A stretch of 24,145 bases of DNA from JAGLCY01 sp965363725 (GTDB taxonomy: Bacteria; Krumholzibacteriota; Krumholzibacteriia; LZORAL124-64-63), in assembly GCA_965363725.1 (NCBI GenBank), contig CBDTUS010000037.1:1-24145 (forward strand), read 5' to 3'. Below the pieces are notes generated by a model. That model made no database searches. It was not told the DNA's origin and worked only from the letters and a program-made list of their open reading frames with translations. Numbering within the stretch: position 1 is the first letter of the stretch; every line of letters begins with the position of its first letter. This document shows positions 1-9,603 of the stretch, piece by piece. The position numbers were made by a program, and so were the translations under genes.

Positions 1-468
<468 letters not shown>

Positions 469-484
469 CCGTTTTGGATTTTGG

Positions 485-501
485 GCCCCACGGGGCTTTT
501 T
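485..501 (+). terminator. Short hairpin with T-run after infC (attenuator-like)
   Basis: GCCC (485-488) pairs with GGGC (493-496) around the loop CACG, and five T residues follow (497-501). The stem is short, so read-through into rpmI is expected; it looks more like an attenuator or weak terminator than an operon end. Function is inferred. Confidence 0.4.
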
Positions 502-567
502 GAACGGGCGACCGGAGACGCTGAACGGATAGCAAAATCCGCCGGCGGTAACCCCGGGATGTCCGGG
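485..567 (+). promoter_or_regulatory. Structured infC-rpmI spacer, candidate r-protein (L20) control region
   Basis: The 122-base spacer holds three successive small hairpins: 485-496, CGGAT/ATCCG at 526-530/537-541, and CCCGG/CCGGG at 553-557/563-567. In E. coli, ribosomal protein L20 represses rpmI-rplT translation by binding RNA structures just upstream of rpmI, and the location here matches. The hairpins are read directly from the sequence. The L20 link is inference by position; I cannot show the 23S rRNA mimicry needed for it. Confidence 0.3.
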
Positions 568-590
568 ACATAAAGAGAGAGGCAACAATC

Positions 591-788
591 ATGGGCAACA
601 AGATGAAAACCAACCGCGCCGCGGCCAAGCGTTTCAAGCTGACCGGCAGCGGAAAAATCAAGAGAAGCAAGGCTTACCACGGCCACCTCTTCACCGCCAA
701 GAGCCCCAAGCGGCTGCGCAATCTTCGCAAGGGCGGCCTGCTGGCCCCCAGTGACGAAGCCAGGGTGCGCAAAATGCTGGGCAAGTAA
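591..788 (+). CDS. rpmI: 50S ribosomal protein L35
   Basis: L35 is a small, highly basic protein of the large ribosomal subunit. The 65-residue product has the family signature KMKTNRAAAKRFKLTGSGKIKR at the N-terminus (given here as residues 4-25, typical for L35), then the SKAYHGHLFTAKSPKRLRNLRK segment (about 26-47), and ends in RVRKMLGK. Length equals the usual 64-66. The start is supported by the purine-rich GAGAGG about 10 bases upstream of the ATG. It sits between infC and rplT, the standard order. The N-terminus reads MGNKMKT rather than the commoner MPKMKT, a minor variation. Confidence 0.97.
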   Translation: MGNKMKTNRAAAKRFKLTGSGKIKRSKAYHGHLFTAKSPKRLRNLRKGGLLAPSDEARVRKMLGK

Positions 789-850
789 CCTGACACCAAT
801 TTGGTCCGGCCCCGCCTGAACGACCGGGCCGAGATAGAGGAGGCAATGAG

Positions 851-1204
851 ATGCCGAGAGCAACAAACAATCCTGCCGCCAAGGCGCGCAGGAAGAAGTA
901 TCTGAAGAGGGCCAAGGGTTTTGTCGGCGGCAAGAGCAACCAGTACGTGGCGGCCAGGGAAACCGTGGAGCGCGCCCTGGCCTACGCCTACCGGGATCGC
1001 CGCAACAAGAAGCGTGATTTCCGCCGGCTCTGGATCACCCGCATCAACGCGGCCGCCCGCCTGAACGGCCTGAGCTACAGCCACTTCATCAATGGCTTGA
1101 AGAAGGCCGAGATCGACATCGACCGCAAGATGCTGGCCGATCTGGCGGTCCATGACCTGGCCGCCTTCAACAAGCTGGCCGAGGCCGCCAAGGGCGCCCT
1201 GTAG
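851..1204 (+). CDS. rplT: 50S ribosomal protein L20
   Basis: L20 binds 23S rRNA early in 50S assembly and in several bacteria represses its own operon. The 117-residue product has the classic basic N-terminal extension (about residues 1-55, with KGFVGGKSNQY and the AYRDRRNKKRDFRRLWITRIN region) followed by the compact C-terminal domain with LSYSHFINGLKKAEI and DRKMLADLAV. Length is exactly typical (115-120). A strong ribosome-binding site, AGGAGG at 839-844, precedes the ATG. It is 62 bases after rpmI and 95 bases before the preferred pheS start. Confidence 0.98.
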   Translation: MPRATNNPAAKARRKKYLKRAKGFVGGKSNQYVAARETVERALAYAYRDRRNKKRDFRRLWITRINAAARLNGLSYSHFINGLKKAEIDIDRKMLADLAVHDLAAFNKLAEAAKGAL

Positions 1205-1242
1205 ATCCGTATCGACGGTGTGGGGCTGTGGCCCCACGGATC
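1204..1242 (+). promoter_or_regulatory. Two nested stems in the rplT-pheS spacer
   Basis: GTGGGGC (1220-1226) pairs perfectly with GCCCCAC (1231-1237) around a TGTG loop. Outside it, GATCC (1204-1208) pairs with GGATC (1238-1242), leaving an 11-base bulge at 1209-1219. The outer pairing can be extended to 7 bp (GATCCGT/ACGGATC) only by breaking the inner stem, so two alternative folds exist. No T-run follows, so this is not an intrinsic terminator. It may be a processing site or a leader controlling pheS; that is inference. Confidence 0.45.
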
Positions 1243-1299
1243 GTGTCGCACCCTGGTTCCATCAACATGCCGGGTGCGCCCGGCGGAGGGGATCCTGAC

Positions 1300-2321
1300 A
1301 TGAAGGAAACCATCGACCGGCTTCGGTCCGAAGGTTCCGAGAGGATCAAGGCGGCGGGGAATCCGTCCGATGTGGAAACCGTGCGCGTCGCCCTGCTGGG
1401 ACGCAAGGGTGAGATCACGTCCCTGCTGCGCGGCCTCAAGGATGTGGATGAGGCTGAACGGCCCGCCATGGGGGCCGAGTTGAACCGGCTGAAGGTGGAC
1501 CTGACCGCCCTGTTGGATGCCCGGTTGGTCGAGATCGGCGGCGGGGTGTCGGCCGAGAAGATGTCGGTGGACCTCACCCTGCCCGGGGTTCCGCCGGCCG
1601 CCGTCGGCACGAATCATCCGCTGCTGACGGTGATGGAATCCATCTGCGACATCTTCTACGGCATGGGCTTTACCCGGGACGACGGGCCCGAGGTCGAACT
1701 GGACTACTACAACTTCACGGCCCTGAACTTTCCCGACGACCATCCGGCCCGGGATATCCAGGACACCTTCTATATCGATCCGAAGATCTGCCTGCGGACC
1801 CAGACTTCACCGGTCCAGGTCCGGACCATGGAACAGACGGAACCTCCTTTGGCCTGCATCTTCCCCGGCCGGGTCTACCGCAACGAGAACGCCGACGCCT
1901 CGCACAGTTCCGAGTTCTACCAGATCGAAGGCCTGGTGGTGGACACGGACATCAGCATGGCGGACCTCAAGGGCACCGTCGACACCTTCGTGCGCAACTT
2001 CTTCGGCGCCAGCGAGCCCACCCGATTTCGGCCGCACTACTTTCCCTTCACCGAGCCTTCGGTGGAAGTTGACATGCAGTGTGTTTCCTGCCGGGGCAGC
2101 GGCTGCGGCGTGTGCGGGCAGACCGGTTGGCTGGAAATCATGGGCGCCGGCATGGTGCATCCCAACGTTTTCAAGGCCGCGGGCTACCCGGACGACAAGT
2201 ACACCGGTTTCGCCTTCGGCATGGGGATCGACCGGATCGCCATGCTCAAGTACGGCATCGACGACATCCGTCTGTTCTACGAAAATGATCTCCGCTTCCT
2301 GAACCAATTCCGAGGTGTGTC

Positions 2322-2325
<4 letters not shown>
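1300..2325 (+). CDS. pheS: Phenylalanine--tRNA ligase alpha subunit
   Basis: Catalytic subunit of the alpha2-beta2 PheRS that charges tRNA-Phe. The 341-residue product has an N-terminal helical region (about 1-85) and a class II catalytic core. Motif 1 surrounds GFTRDDGPEVELDYYNF, motif 2 is FPGRVYRNENADASH followed by FYQIEGL, and motif 3 is FGMGIDRIAMLKYGIDDIR near the C-terminus. CVSC and CGVC (a CxxC pair) precede WLEIMGAGMVHPNV; this small cysteine cluster occurs in some PheS lineages and could bind zinc. I chose the ATG at 1300 over the in-frame one at 1228 because GGAGGG at 1285-1290 is well spaced and the 24 extra residues are Pro/Gly-rich and fit no PheS N-terminus. Its stop overlaps the pheT start. 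Confidence 0.97.
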
Positions 2326-4784
<2,459 letters not shown>

Positions 4785-4873
4785 TATCCGGCAACTGCCT
4801 GCAGGTGGATCTGCCGCCGAAATCATCCGGGATTCTCATTTTGGCCGGGATCAAGGAAGAGGGCGGGCAGGAC

Positions 4874-5143
4874 GTGGCAAGCAATCTCAACCTTCTTGAG
4901 ACAAAAGTTCTGGAAGCGGTGGCGCTGATCAAGGAATTGAGGGCGGAAAACCTCATCTTGAAAGGCCGTTGCGGCGAATTGGAAGCCTGTGCCTCCGACC
5001 TTGAAGACGCCAAACGACGATTGGAACACGAACTCGACGAGGCCCGCCAGCAGGCGAACACCGTCGAGGTTTACGAGCAGAAGAGGAAGGAAATCGAGGA
5101 CAAGGTCGGAGATCTGCTCCGGAAACTGGAGGCCATGGGGTAA
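4874..5143 (+). CDS. ZapB-like coiled-coil protein
   Basis: A small, highly charged protein of 89 residues predicted to be almost entirely coiled coil. Leu and hydrophobic residues fall at heptad spacing through LNLLETKVLEAVALIKELRA and on through the LEDAKRRLEHELDEA region, and it ends in VGDLLRKLEAMG. This pattern matches the ZapB-like proteins often encoded just upstream of zapA, which bridge ZapA and other division or chromosome components. The reading frame is open from GTG 4805, but I prefer GTG 4874: it has purine-rich AGGAAGAGGG upstream and gives a product that starts at the coiled coil. It lies 89 bases after pheT and 51 before zapA. Coiled coils resist precise homology calls, so the name rests partly on context. 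Confidence 0.7.
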   Translation: MASNLNLLETKVLEAVALIKELRAENLILKGRCGELEACASDLEDAKRRLEHELDEARQQANTVEVYEQKRKEIEDKVGDLLRKLEAMG

Positions 5144-5194
5144 CCCTGGCCTTTCGATTTTTGGAGACCGGCCTTCAGCGGGAAGCGGTCCGAA

Positions 5195-5524
5195 TTGGAT
5201 TCCGAAAGTGTGACAGTCATCATCTTCGGCAAGGAGTACACCCTCAAGGGTGGCGCCGATCCCGAATATGTTCAGGAAGTTGCGGCCTTCGTCGATCAGA
5301 GGATGAGCGAGGTCGCCCGCAACGCAGCCGTTGTTTCCACAGACCGGGTTGCCATCCTGGCAGCCGTCAACATAGCCGACGAGTTGTTCCGCGAACAACA
5401 GAAACGCATGGAAGCTTCGGCCACGCTCGAGGATAGATCGATTCGGCTCACCCAGCTCCTGATCCAGGAGGTTGGGGAGAGCCCGGCCGCCCGTAATGAT
5501 GGTGATTCCCTGCCCGGCACGTGA
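5195..5524 (+). CDS. zapA: Cell division protein ZapA
   Basis: ZapA binds and bundles FtsZ at the division ring. The 109-residue product has the family N-terminal fold, VTVIIFGKEYTLKGGADPEY, then VAAFVDQRMSEV and the conserved DRVAILAAVNIADELF helix, followed by a coiled-coil tail. The start is probably TTG 5195 with GGAAG at 5181-5185; GTG 5210 is an alternative that would give MTVIIFG. The last 17 residues (VGESPAARNDGDSLPGT) are outside the conserved domain and overlap the proposed 6S RNA gene. The zapA-6S RNA neighbourhood is also seen in gammaproteobacteria (zapA-ssrS), which supports both calls. Confidence 0.9.
   Translation: MDSESVTVIIFGKEYTLKGGADPEYVQEVAAFVDQRMSEVARNAAVVSTDRVAILAAVNIADELFREQQKRMEASATLEDRSIRLTQLLIQEVGESPAARNDGDSLPGT
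5472..5500 (+). promoter_or_regulatory. Possible promoter of 6S RNA inside zapA
   Basis: TTGGGG (5472-5477), a 17-base spacer and AATGAT (5495-5500) match 3/6 and 4/6 of the sigma70 consensus. The implied start point, about 5507, coincides with the first base of the closing stem of the proposed 6S RNA. The hexamers are mediocre, so position is the main support. Confidence 0.35.
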
Positions 5525-5677
5525 TGCGCCGTACAAGTGAGCCAACACTTCGCGAAGGGGATTCCGGAGTTTTCGGTCTGAAGCCATGCCTCTAGGGGAA
5601 GACGGACGACCGGAACAGGAAACCCACCTGGAGCAACACGGTTCAGTTGCTTCCGGCTCACACGACCGGGCGGGGCG
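5507..5677 (+). ncRNA. ssrS: 6S RNA (regulator of sigma70 RNA polymerase)
   Basis: 6S RNA folds as one long hairpin with a central bubble that mimics an open promoter and sequesters housekeeping RNA polymerase. Here the ends pair over a long range. CCCTGCCCGG (5508-5517) pairs with CCGGGCGGGG (5666-5675), 10 bp with one G-U. CGT (5520-5522) pairs with ACG (5662-5664), and GTGAGCC (5537-5543) pairs perfectly with GGCTCAC (5655-5661). An apical stem joins 5571-5578 to 5608-5615 (8 bp, one G-U). Between them lies a large internal loop, CACTTCGCGAAGGGG on the 5' side and ACCCACCTGGAGCAACACGG on the 3' side, the latter able to form the small hairpin typical of 6S. Total length of about 170 nt and position directly after zapA match the family. 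The exact ends are estimated, and the 5' strand overlaps zapA codons. Confidence 0.78.
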
Positions 5678-5748
5678 TACACCACCAGCCTTCGATTCCC
5701 CTGGAAGATTTCCTCCCTCAAAGCTCCATAACCCGGGAAGGAGTGACC

Positions 5749-7311
5749 ATGCCGCAGGTACCGGCGTATGCCTTTGTCATTGCCGCCGCGGTTCTTTTTT
5801 TCCTGTTGGGCTGGGTTGCCTTCAGGATTCGTTACGACAAGCTTCACGGCCGGGCCAGCCAGACCCGCGAAAGGCTCCTGGAGGATGCCCGCCGTGAATC
5901 GACCGACCTGCTCAAGGCGGCCAAGTTGGAGGCCAAGGGAGAATTCTACCAGGCCCGCTCCCGCTTCGACCAGGAAACCGACCGCATCCGCGCCGACAGC
6001 CAGCGCCGCCAGGAAACACTGGACCTCCGTGAAGACAATCTCAACAAGAAGGTTGCCTTCATCGATCAGAAGGAGGGCCGTCTGGACCAGCTCGACGAGA
6101 CTCTCCGGAAACGTCAGCAGGATAATGATGCGGACCGGGAGAAACTTTTCGCCAAGCTGGCCGAGCAGAACACCACCCTCGAGCATATCGCCGGAATGTC
6201 GGCCGAACGGGCCAAGCAGAAACTGATGGAGAACATGGTGGGGGCCGCCCGCCTGGCCGCGGCCCAAAGCATCCAGCAGGTCCGCGAGGACACCGAGCGG
6301 TCCTCCCGCCGCGAGGCCATGAAAATCCTCAGCCTGGCCATTCAGCGCTACGCTTCCGAACACGTGGCCGAGCGCACCATATCGGTGGTGGATTTGCCAA
6401 ACGACGAAATGAAGGGGCGGATCATCGGCCGCGAAGGTCGGAACATCCGGGCCTTCGAACTGGCCACCGGCGTGGACCTGATCATCGACGACACCCCCGG
6501 GGCGGTCATCATTTCCGGGTTCGATCCCGTACGCCGGGAAGTGGCGCGGCAGGCCCTGGAGATCCTGATCCACGACGGCCGGATTCATCCCGGCCGCATC
6601 GAGGAGATCGTGGCCAAGACCCAGAAGGAAATGCACGAAAAAATCCTGGAAACGGGCGAACAGGCCTGCCTCGATCTGGGCCTGCAGAACGTGAACCCGG
6701 ATATGTACTACTACATCGGTCGGTTGAAATACCGCACCAGTTACGGCCAGAACCTTCTGAAGCATTCGGCAGAAGTGGCAGCCGTCGCCGGGGTCGTCGC
6801 CGGGGAATTGGGTCTGGATCAAAGAGTGGCCCGTCGGTGCGGTTTCTTTCATGACATCGGCAAGGCCGCCGACCACGAGGTGGAGGGGCCGCATGCGGTC
6901 ATCGGCGCCAGGTTGTGCAAGAAGTTCGGTGAGAGCGAGACGGTGATCAACGCCGTTGGCGGCCACCACCAGGACATCGAGGCGACCTCGCCCTACACCT
7001 TCATCACCTCCGCGGCGGATGCTGTTTCGGCCTCGCGACCGGGCGCCCGCCGGGAAAGCGTGGAGACCTACGTCCAGCGCCTGGAAAACCTGGAGGAGAT
7101 CGCCGACAGTTTCGATGGGGTGGACAAGTCCTACGCCATCCAGGCCGGACGCGAGGTGAGGGTCCTGGTGAATCACAGCAAGGTGTCCGATGCCGAGGCC
7201 GCCATGCTGGCTGAGGAGGTCAGCCGGCGTATCGAGGTCGAGTTGGAGTATCCTGGCCAGATCAAGATCATGGTGATCCGGGAAACCCGGGCCACCTCCT
7301 ACGCCAAATAG
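5749..7311 (+). CDS. rny: Ribonuclease Y
   Basis: Membrane-anchored endoribonuclease that initiates mRNA decay. Of 520 residues, 8-26 form the N-terminal transmembrane helix (AFVIAAAVLFFLLGWVAF). A long charged coiled coil follows (about 30-200). A KH RNA-binding domain then carries IIGREGRNIRAFE (225-237), and an HD phosphohydrolase domain has H339 in LLKHSAEVA and the HD pair H368-D369 in FFHDIGKAADHE. Length matches the family (about 510-525). The frame is open from 5647, but ATG 5749 is preferred: it has AAGGAG at 5738-5743 and begins at the membrane anchor. The upstream extension would lie inside the 6S RNA. folD follows after 9 bases. Confidence 0.97.
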   Translation: MPQVPAYAFVIAAAVLFFLLGWVAFRIRYDKLHGRASQTRERLLEDARRESTDLLKAAKLEAKGEFYQARSRFDQETDRIRADSQRRQETLDLREDNLNKKVAFIDQKEGRLDQLDETLRKRQQDNDADREKLFAKLAEQNTTLEHIAGMSAERAKQKLMENMVGAARLAAAQSIQQVREDTERSSRREAMKILSLAIQRYASEHVAERTISVVDLPNDEMKGRIIGREGRNIRAFELATGVDLIIDDTPGAVIISGFDPVRREVARQALEILIHDGRIHPGRIEEIVAKTQKEMHEKILETGEQACLDLGLQNVNPDMYYYIGRLKYRTSYGQNLLKHSAEVAAVAGVVAGELGLDQRVARRCGFFHDIGKAADHEVEGPHAVIGARLCKKFGESETVINAVGGHHQDIEATSPYTFITSAADAVSASRPGARRESVETYVQRLENLEEIADSFDGVDKSYAIQAGREVRVLVNHSKVSDAEAAMLAEEVSRRIEVELEYPGQIKIMVIRETRATSYAK

Positions 7312-7320
7312 GGGGACAAC

Positions 7321-8208
7321 GTGGACACGATTCTGCTCAAGGGGAAGCCGGTCCGGGATGCGGTGTTTGCGGAGTTGAAAGTCAAGGTGGCCTCTGCTGT
7401 CCGGCCGCCCGGCCTGGCGGTGGTCCTGGTGGGTGACGATGCCGCCTCGGCGGTCTATGTCAGCCACAAGGAAAAGGGCTGCGACGAAGTCGGTTTCCAC
7501 CACGTGACCCACCGGCTGCCGGCGACGACTCCCGAAGAGGATGTCCTGGCTCTCATCGCCGAACTCAACGCCGACCCCGCCATCGATGGAATTCTGGTGC
7601 AGCTGCCGTTGCCCCGGGGAATGAACCAGGAGCGGGTGCTCATCTCGGTGGATCCGGCCAAGGATGTGGACGGGTTCCATCCCGAAAACCTCGGCCGGTT
7701 GGTGGCGGGCCAGCCCCTTTTCGTGCCCTGCACGCCCAAGGGAATCCTGAGGCTGCTGGGCCACTACGACCTTCCCGTATCCGGGAAGAATGTCGCGGTG
7801 GTGGGCCGCAGTGTGATCGTGGGCCGGCCCTTGAGCCTTCTTCTCTCACTGAAACGGGACGACGGCAACGCCACCGTCACCATGTGCCACTCTGGGACCA
7901 GGGATTTGGCCACCGTCACCGCCAAAGCGGACGTGGTCGTCGCCGCCATCGGGGTGCCGCGCGCCCTGGGTACCGCGGAAATCGGACCCGGAGCCATCGT
8001 GGTGGATGTGGGGATCAACCGGATCGACGCTCCCGAGCGACCCAGTGGCACGCGCCTGGTGGGGGATGTGGACGCGGCCGCGCTCATGGGTCATGTCGCG
8101 GCGATCACGCCGGTGCCCGGCGGCGTGGGGCCCATGACCATCGCCATGCTGCTGGAAAATACCTGGGAAGCGATGGCCAGGAAAGAGGGCCTGGATGAAG
8201 ACGGCTGA
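7321..8208 (+). CDS. folD: Bifunctional methylenetetrahydrofolate dehydrogenase/cyclohydrolase FolD
   Basis: FolD interconverts 5,10-methylene-THF, methenyl-THF and 10-formyl-THF using NADP, feeding purine and formyl-Met synthesis. The 295-residue protein has the catalytic YVSHKEK segment (Y46, K50), the GILVQLPLP and PAKDVDGFHP motifs, the Rossmann-fold VVGRSVIVGRP and the C-terminal PGGVGPMT signature. Length is typical (280-300). The start is GTG 7321, nine bases after the rny stop, with a GGGGG purine run before it. Its 3' end overlaps ispA by 14 bases. In E. coli a different folate gene (ygfA) follows 6S RNA, so a folate gene close to 6S RNA is a familiar theme. Confidence 0.96.
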   Translation: MDTILLKGKPVRDAVFAELKVKVASAVRPPGLAVVLVGDDAASAVYVSHKEKGCDEVGFHHVTHRLPATTPEEDVLALIAELNADPAIDGILVQLPLPRGMNQERVLISVDPAKDVDGFHPENLGRLVAGQPLFVPCTPKGILRLLGHYDLPVSGKNVAVVGRSVIVGRPLSLLLSLKRDDGNATVTMCHSGTRDLATVTAKADVVVAAIGVPRALGTAEIGPGAIVVDVGINRIDAPERPSGTRLVGDVDAAALMGHVAAITPVPGGVGPMTIAMLLENTWEAMARKEGLDEDG

Positions 8209-9106
8209 TCTGCAGCCGGAACTGGCGAGCGAGCGGCGGGCCGTGGAGAAAAATCTGCGGCGCCTCCTGCGGTCGGAAGCCGGGGTTCCCCGCCGGTTGA
8301 AAGACGCCATGGGGCACAGCCTCATGGGGGGCGGCAAGAGGTTGCGGCCCATCCTGGCGCTATGGGCCTTCGATGCCCTGGCTGGGGATGGCCGCCAGAC
8401 TCCGGTTGACCGTCAGGCCGTTGGTGATGCCGCCTGCGCCCTGGAAATGCTGCACACCTACTCCTTGATTCACGACGACCTGCCGGCCATGGACGACGAC
8501 GACCTACGCCGGGGGCGTCCGACCTGCCACGTGGCTTTCGACGAGGCGACCGCCATCCTGGCTGGTGACGGGCTGCAGGCTCTTGCCTTTTGCGTCCTGG
8601 CCCGGTCCGGAGGCCCTCTGGCTGGTTCCCTGGTGGACCTGGTGGGGCGCGCCGTTGGCCCTGCGGGGATGGTGGGAGGGCAGCAGAACGATCTGGACGC
8701 CGAAGGGTGCGGGGCCGACGCCGCCCTCGTCCGGAGGATCCATCGCGACAAGACAGCCCGGCTCCTGGCGGCCGCTCTCTGCACAGGGGCCCTGCTGTCG
8801 GGAACCGATCAGGCGACCCTGGCCAGGATCGAAAAGGGGGGGCTGGATCTCGGGCTGGCCTTCCAGGGTGCGGACGATATCCTGGACGTGACCGCCTCGT
8901 CGGCCCAGCTGGGCAAGACGGCCGGGAAGGATGAAACGGCGGGCAAAGCCACCTGGGTGCGCGTGGAGGGCCTTGAAGCAGCTCAGCGCAGGACCACCCG
9001 GCTGGGGCGCGCGGGGTTGCGGGAGCTGGAGGTTTCCCTGCCTGCCGGCGAAGCCCGGGATCGGCTCCTGGCCCTGACGGCGATGATGTGGAACCGGGAC
9101 CGGTGA
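8195..9106 (+). CDS. ispA: Polyprenyl synthetase, probably (2E,6E)-farnesyl diphosphate synthase
   Basis: Condenses IPP with DMAPP/GPP to make the C15 (possibly C20) precursor of undecaprenyl phosphate and quinones. The 303-residue protein has all trans-prenyltransferase landmarks: GGKRLRP (46-52), the first Asp-rich motif DDLPAMDDDDLRRG (94-107), GGQQNDLDAE, HRDKTARL (183-190) and the second Asp-rich motif FQGADDILD (223-231) followed by GKTAGKDETAGK. The insertion and spacing in the first Asp-rich motif are of the bacterial FPP-synthase type. Product length (C15 against C20) cannot be settled by reading alone. The start at ATG 8195 overlaps folD by 14 bases. With dxs two genes downstream it forms an isoprenoid sub-operon. 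Confidence 0.93.
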   Translation: MKTADLQPELASERRAVEKNLRRLLRSEAGVPRRLKDAMGHSLMGGGKRLRPILALWAFDALAGDGRQTPVDRQAVGDAACALEMLHTYSLIHDDLPAMDDDDLRRGRPTCHVAFDEATAILAGDGLQALAFCVLARSGGPLAGSLVDLVGRAVGPAGMVGGQQNDLDAEGCGADAALVRRIHRDKTARLLAAALCTGALLSGTDQATLARIEKGGLDLGLAFQGADDILDVTASSAQLGKTAGKDETAGKATWVRVEGLEAAQRRTTRLGRAGLRELEVSLPAGEARDRLLALTAMMWNRDR

Positions 9107-9110
9107 CAAA

Positions 9111-9563
9111 ATGAATAGCGATTGGGAATGGCCCGTCTGGCTCGTGGTGATCTGCTGCGGGGCCTCGGCCCAGGTCTTCAAGCTGGTGGTATATTCAATC
9201 ACCCAGGGTCGATTCGATCTGGCCATCATGGCTCAGGGGCGCGGCCTGCCCAGCCTGCAGGCCACCATCCTGTCCTGTCTGCTGACCTCGATCGCCCTGC
9301 GGACCGGTTGGGATTCCGGCCAGACGGCTTTTGCCCTGGTGTTTGCCGTCATCGTGATCCACGACACGGTGAAGTTGCGGGTGGCCACCAGCCTACAGCG
9401 CGAAGCCGTGTTTCACCTGGTGGCGTCCCTGCCGCCAGGGGGGGCGTTTCCCCAAAGGGTCGCCGATTACCTGGACCCGATAACCCATCAGGTGTTCCAC
9501 GTGGTGGTCGGTGTGGTTTTCGGGGGGCTTTTCGCTCTGGCGTTCGGGAACCTGCCGGGTTAA
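9111..9563 (+). CDS. DUF212 / divergent PAP2-related small membrane protein
   Basis: A 150-residue protein with three to four hydrophobic segments (about 8-30, 50-65, 72-86 and 128-147). Its layout fits the DUF212 family ('acid phosphatase/vanadium-dependent haloperoxidase-related'): an N-terminal AQxxK (residues 20-24), a glycine-rich motif, FAxxFAxIVxxD (74-85), and a C-terminal PxTHxVF-x-VVVGVVFG. Typical members read GGMPSSHSA in the second block. Here it is RGLPSLQA (44-51), with the Ser-Ser-His replaced, and the usual IVMYDAxGVRR reads VIHDTVKLRV. Any phosphatase-like chemistry is therefore doubtful. The ATG is 4 bases after the ispA stop, and dxs starts 40 bases downstream, so it is co-transcribed with isoprenoid synthesis. 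The family's function is unknown to me. Confidence 0.75.
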   Translation: MNSDWEWPVWLVVICCGASAQVFKLVVYSITQGRFDLAIMAQGRGLPSLQATILSCLLTSIALRTGWDSGQTAFALVFAVIVIHDTVKLRVATSLQREAVFHLVASLPPGGAFPQRVADYLDPITHQVFHVVVGVVFGGLFALAFGNLPG

Positions 9564-9603
9564 TCTTTGTTGGCATCAAAATTTCCGGTTGAAAGGACGA
9601 TTC

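Noticed and set aside
1228..1299. N-terminal extension of PheS
   Set aside because: The residues are Pro/Gly-rich and overlap the spacer hairpin, and a well-placed GGAGGG supports ATG 1300.
1205..1299. Phenylalanine leader-peptide attenuator before pheS
   Set aside because: No short open frame with a run of Phe codons, and no terminator T-run.
5296..7764. Long (822-residue) open frame on the - strand over zapA, rny and folD
   Set aside because: It is a GC-rich shadow frame. The opposite strand carries unmistakable RNase Y and FolD motifs, and the shadow has His/Gln/Gly-rich composition with no recognisable domain.
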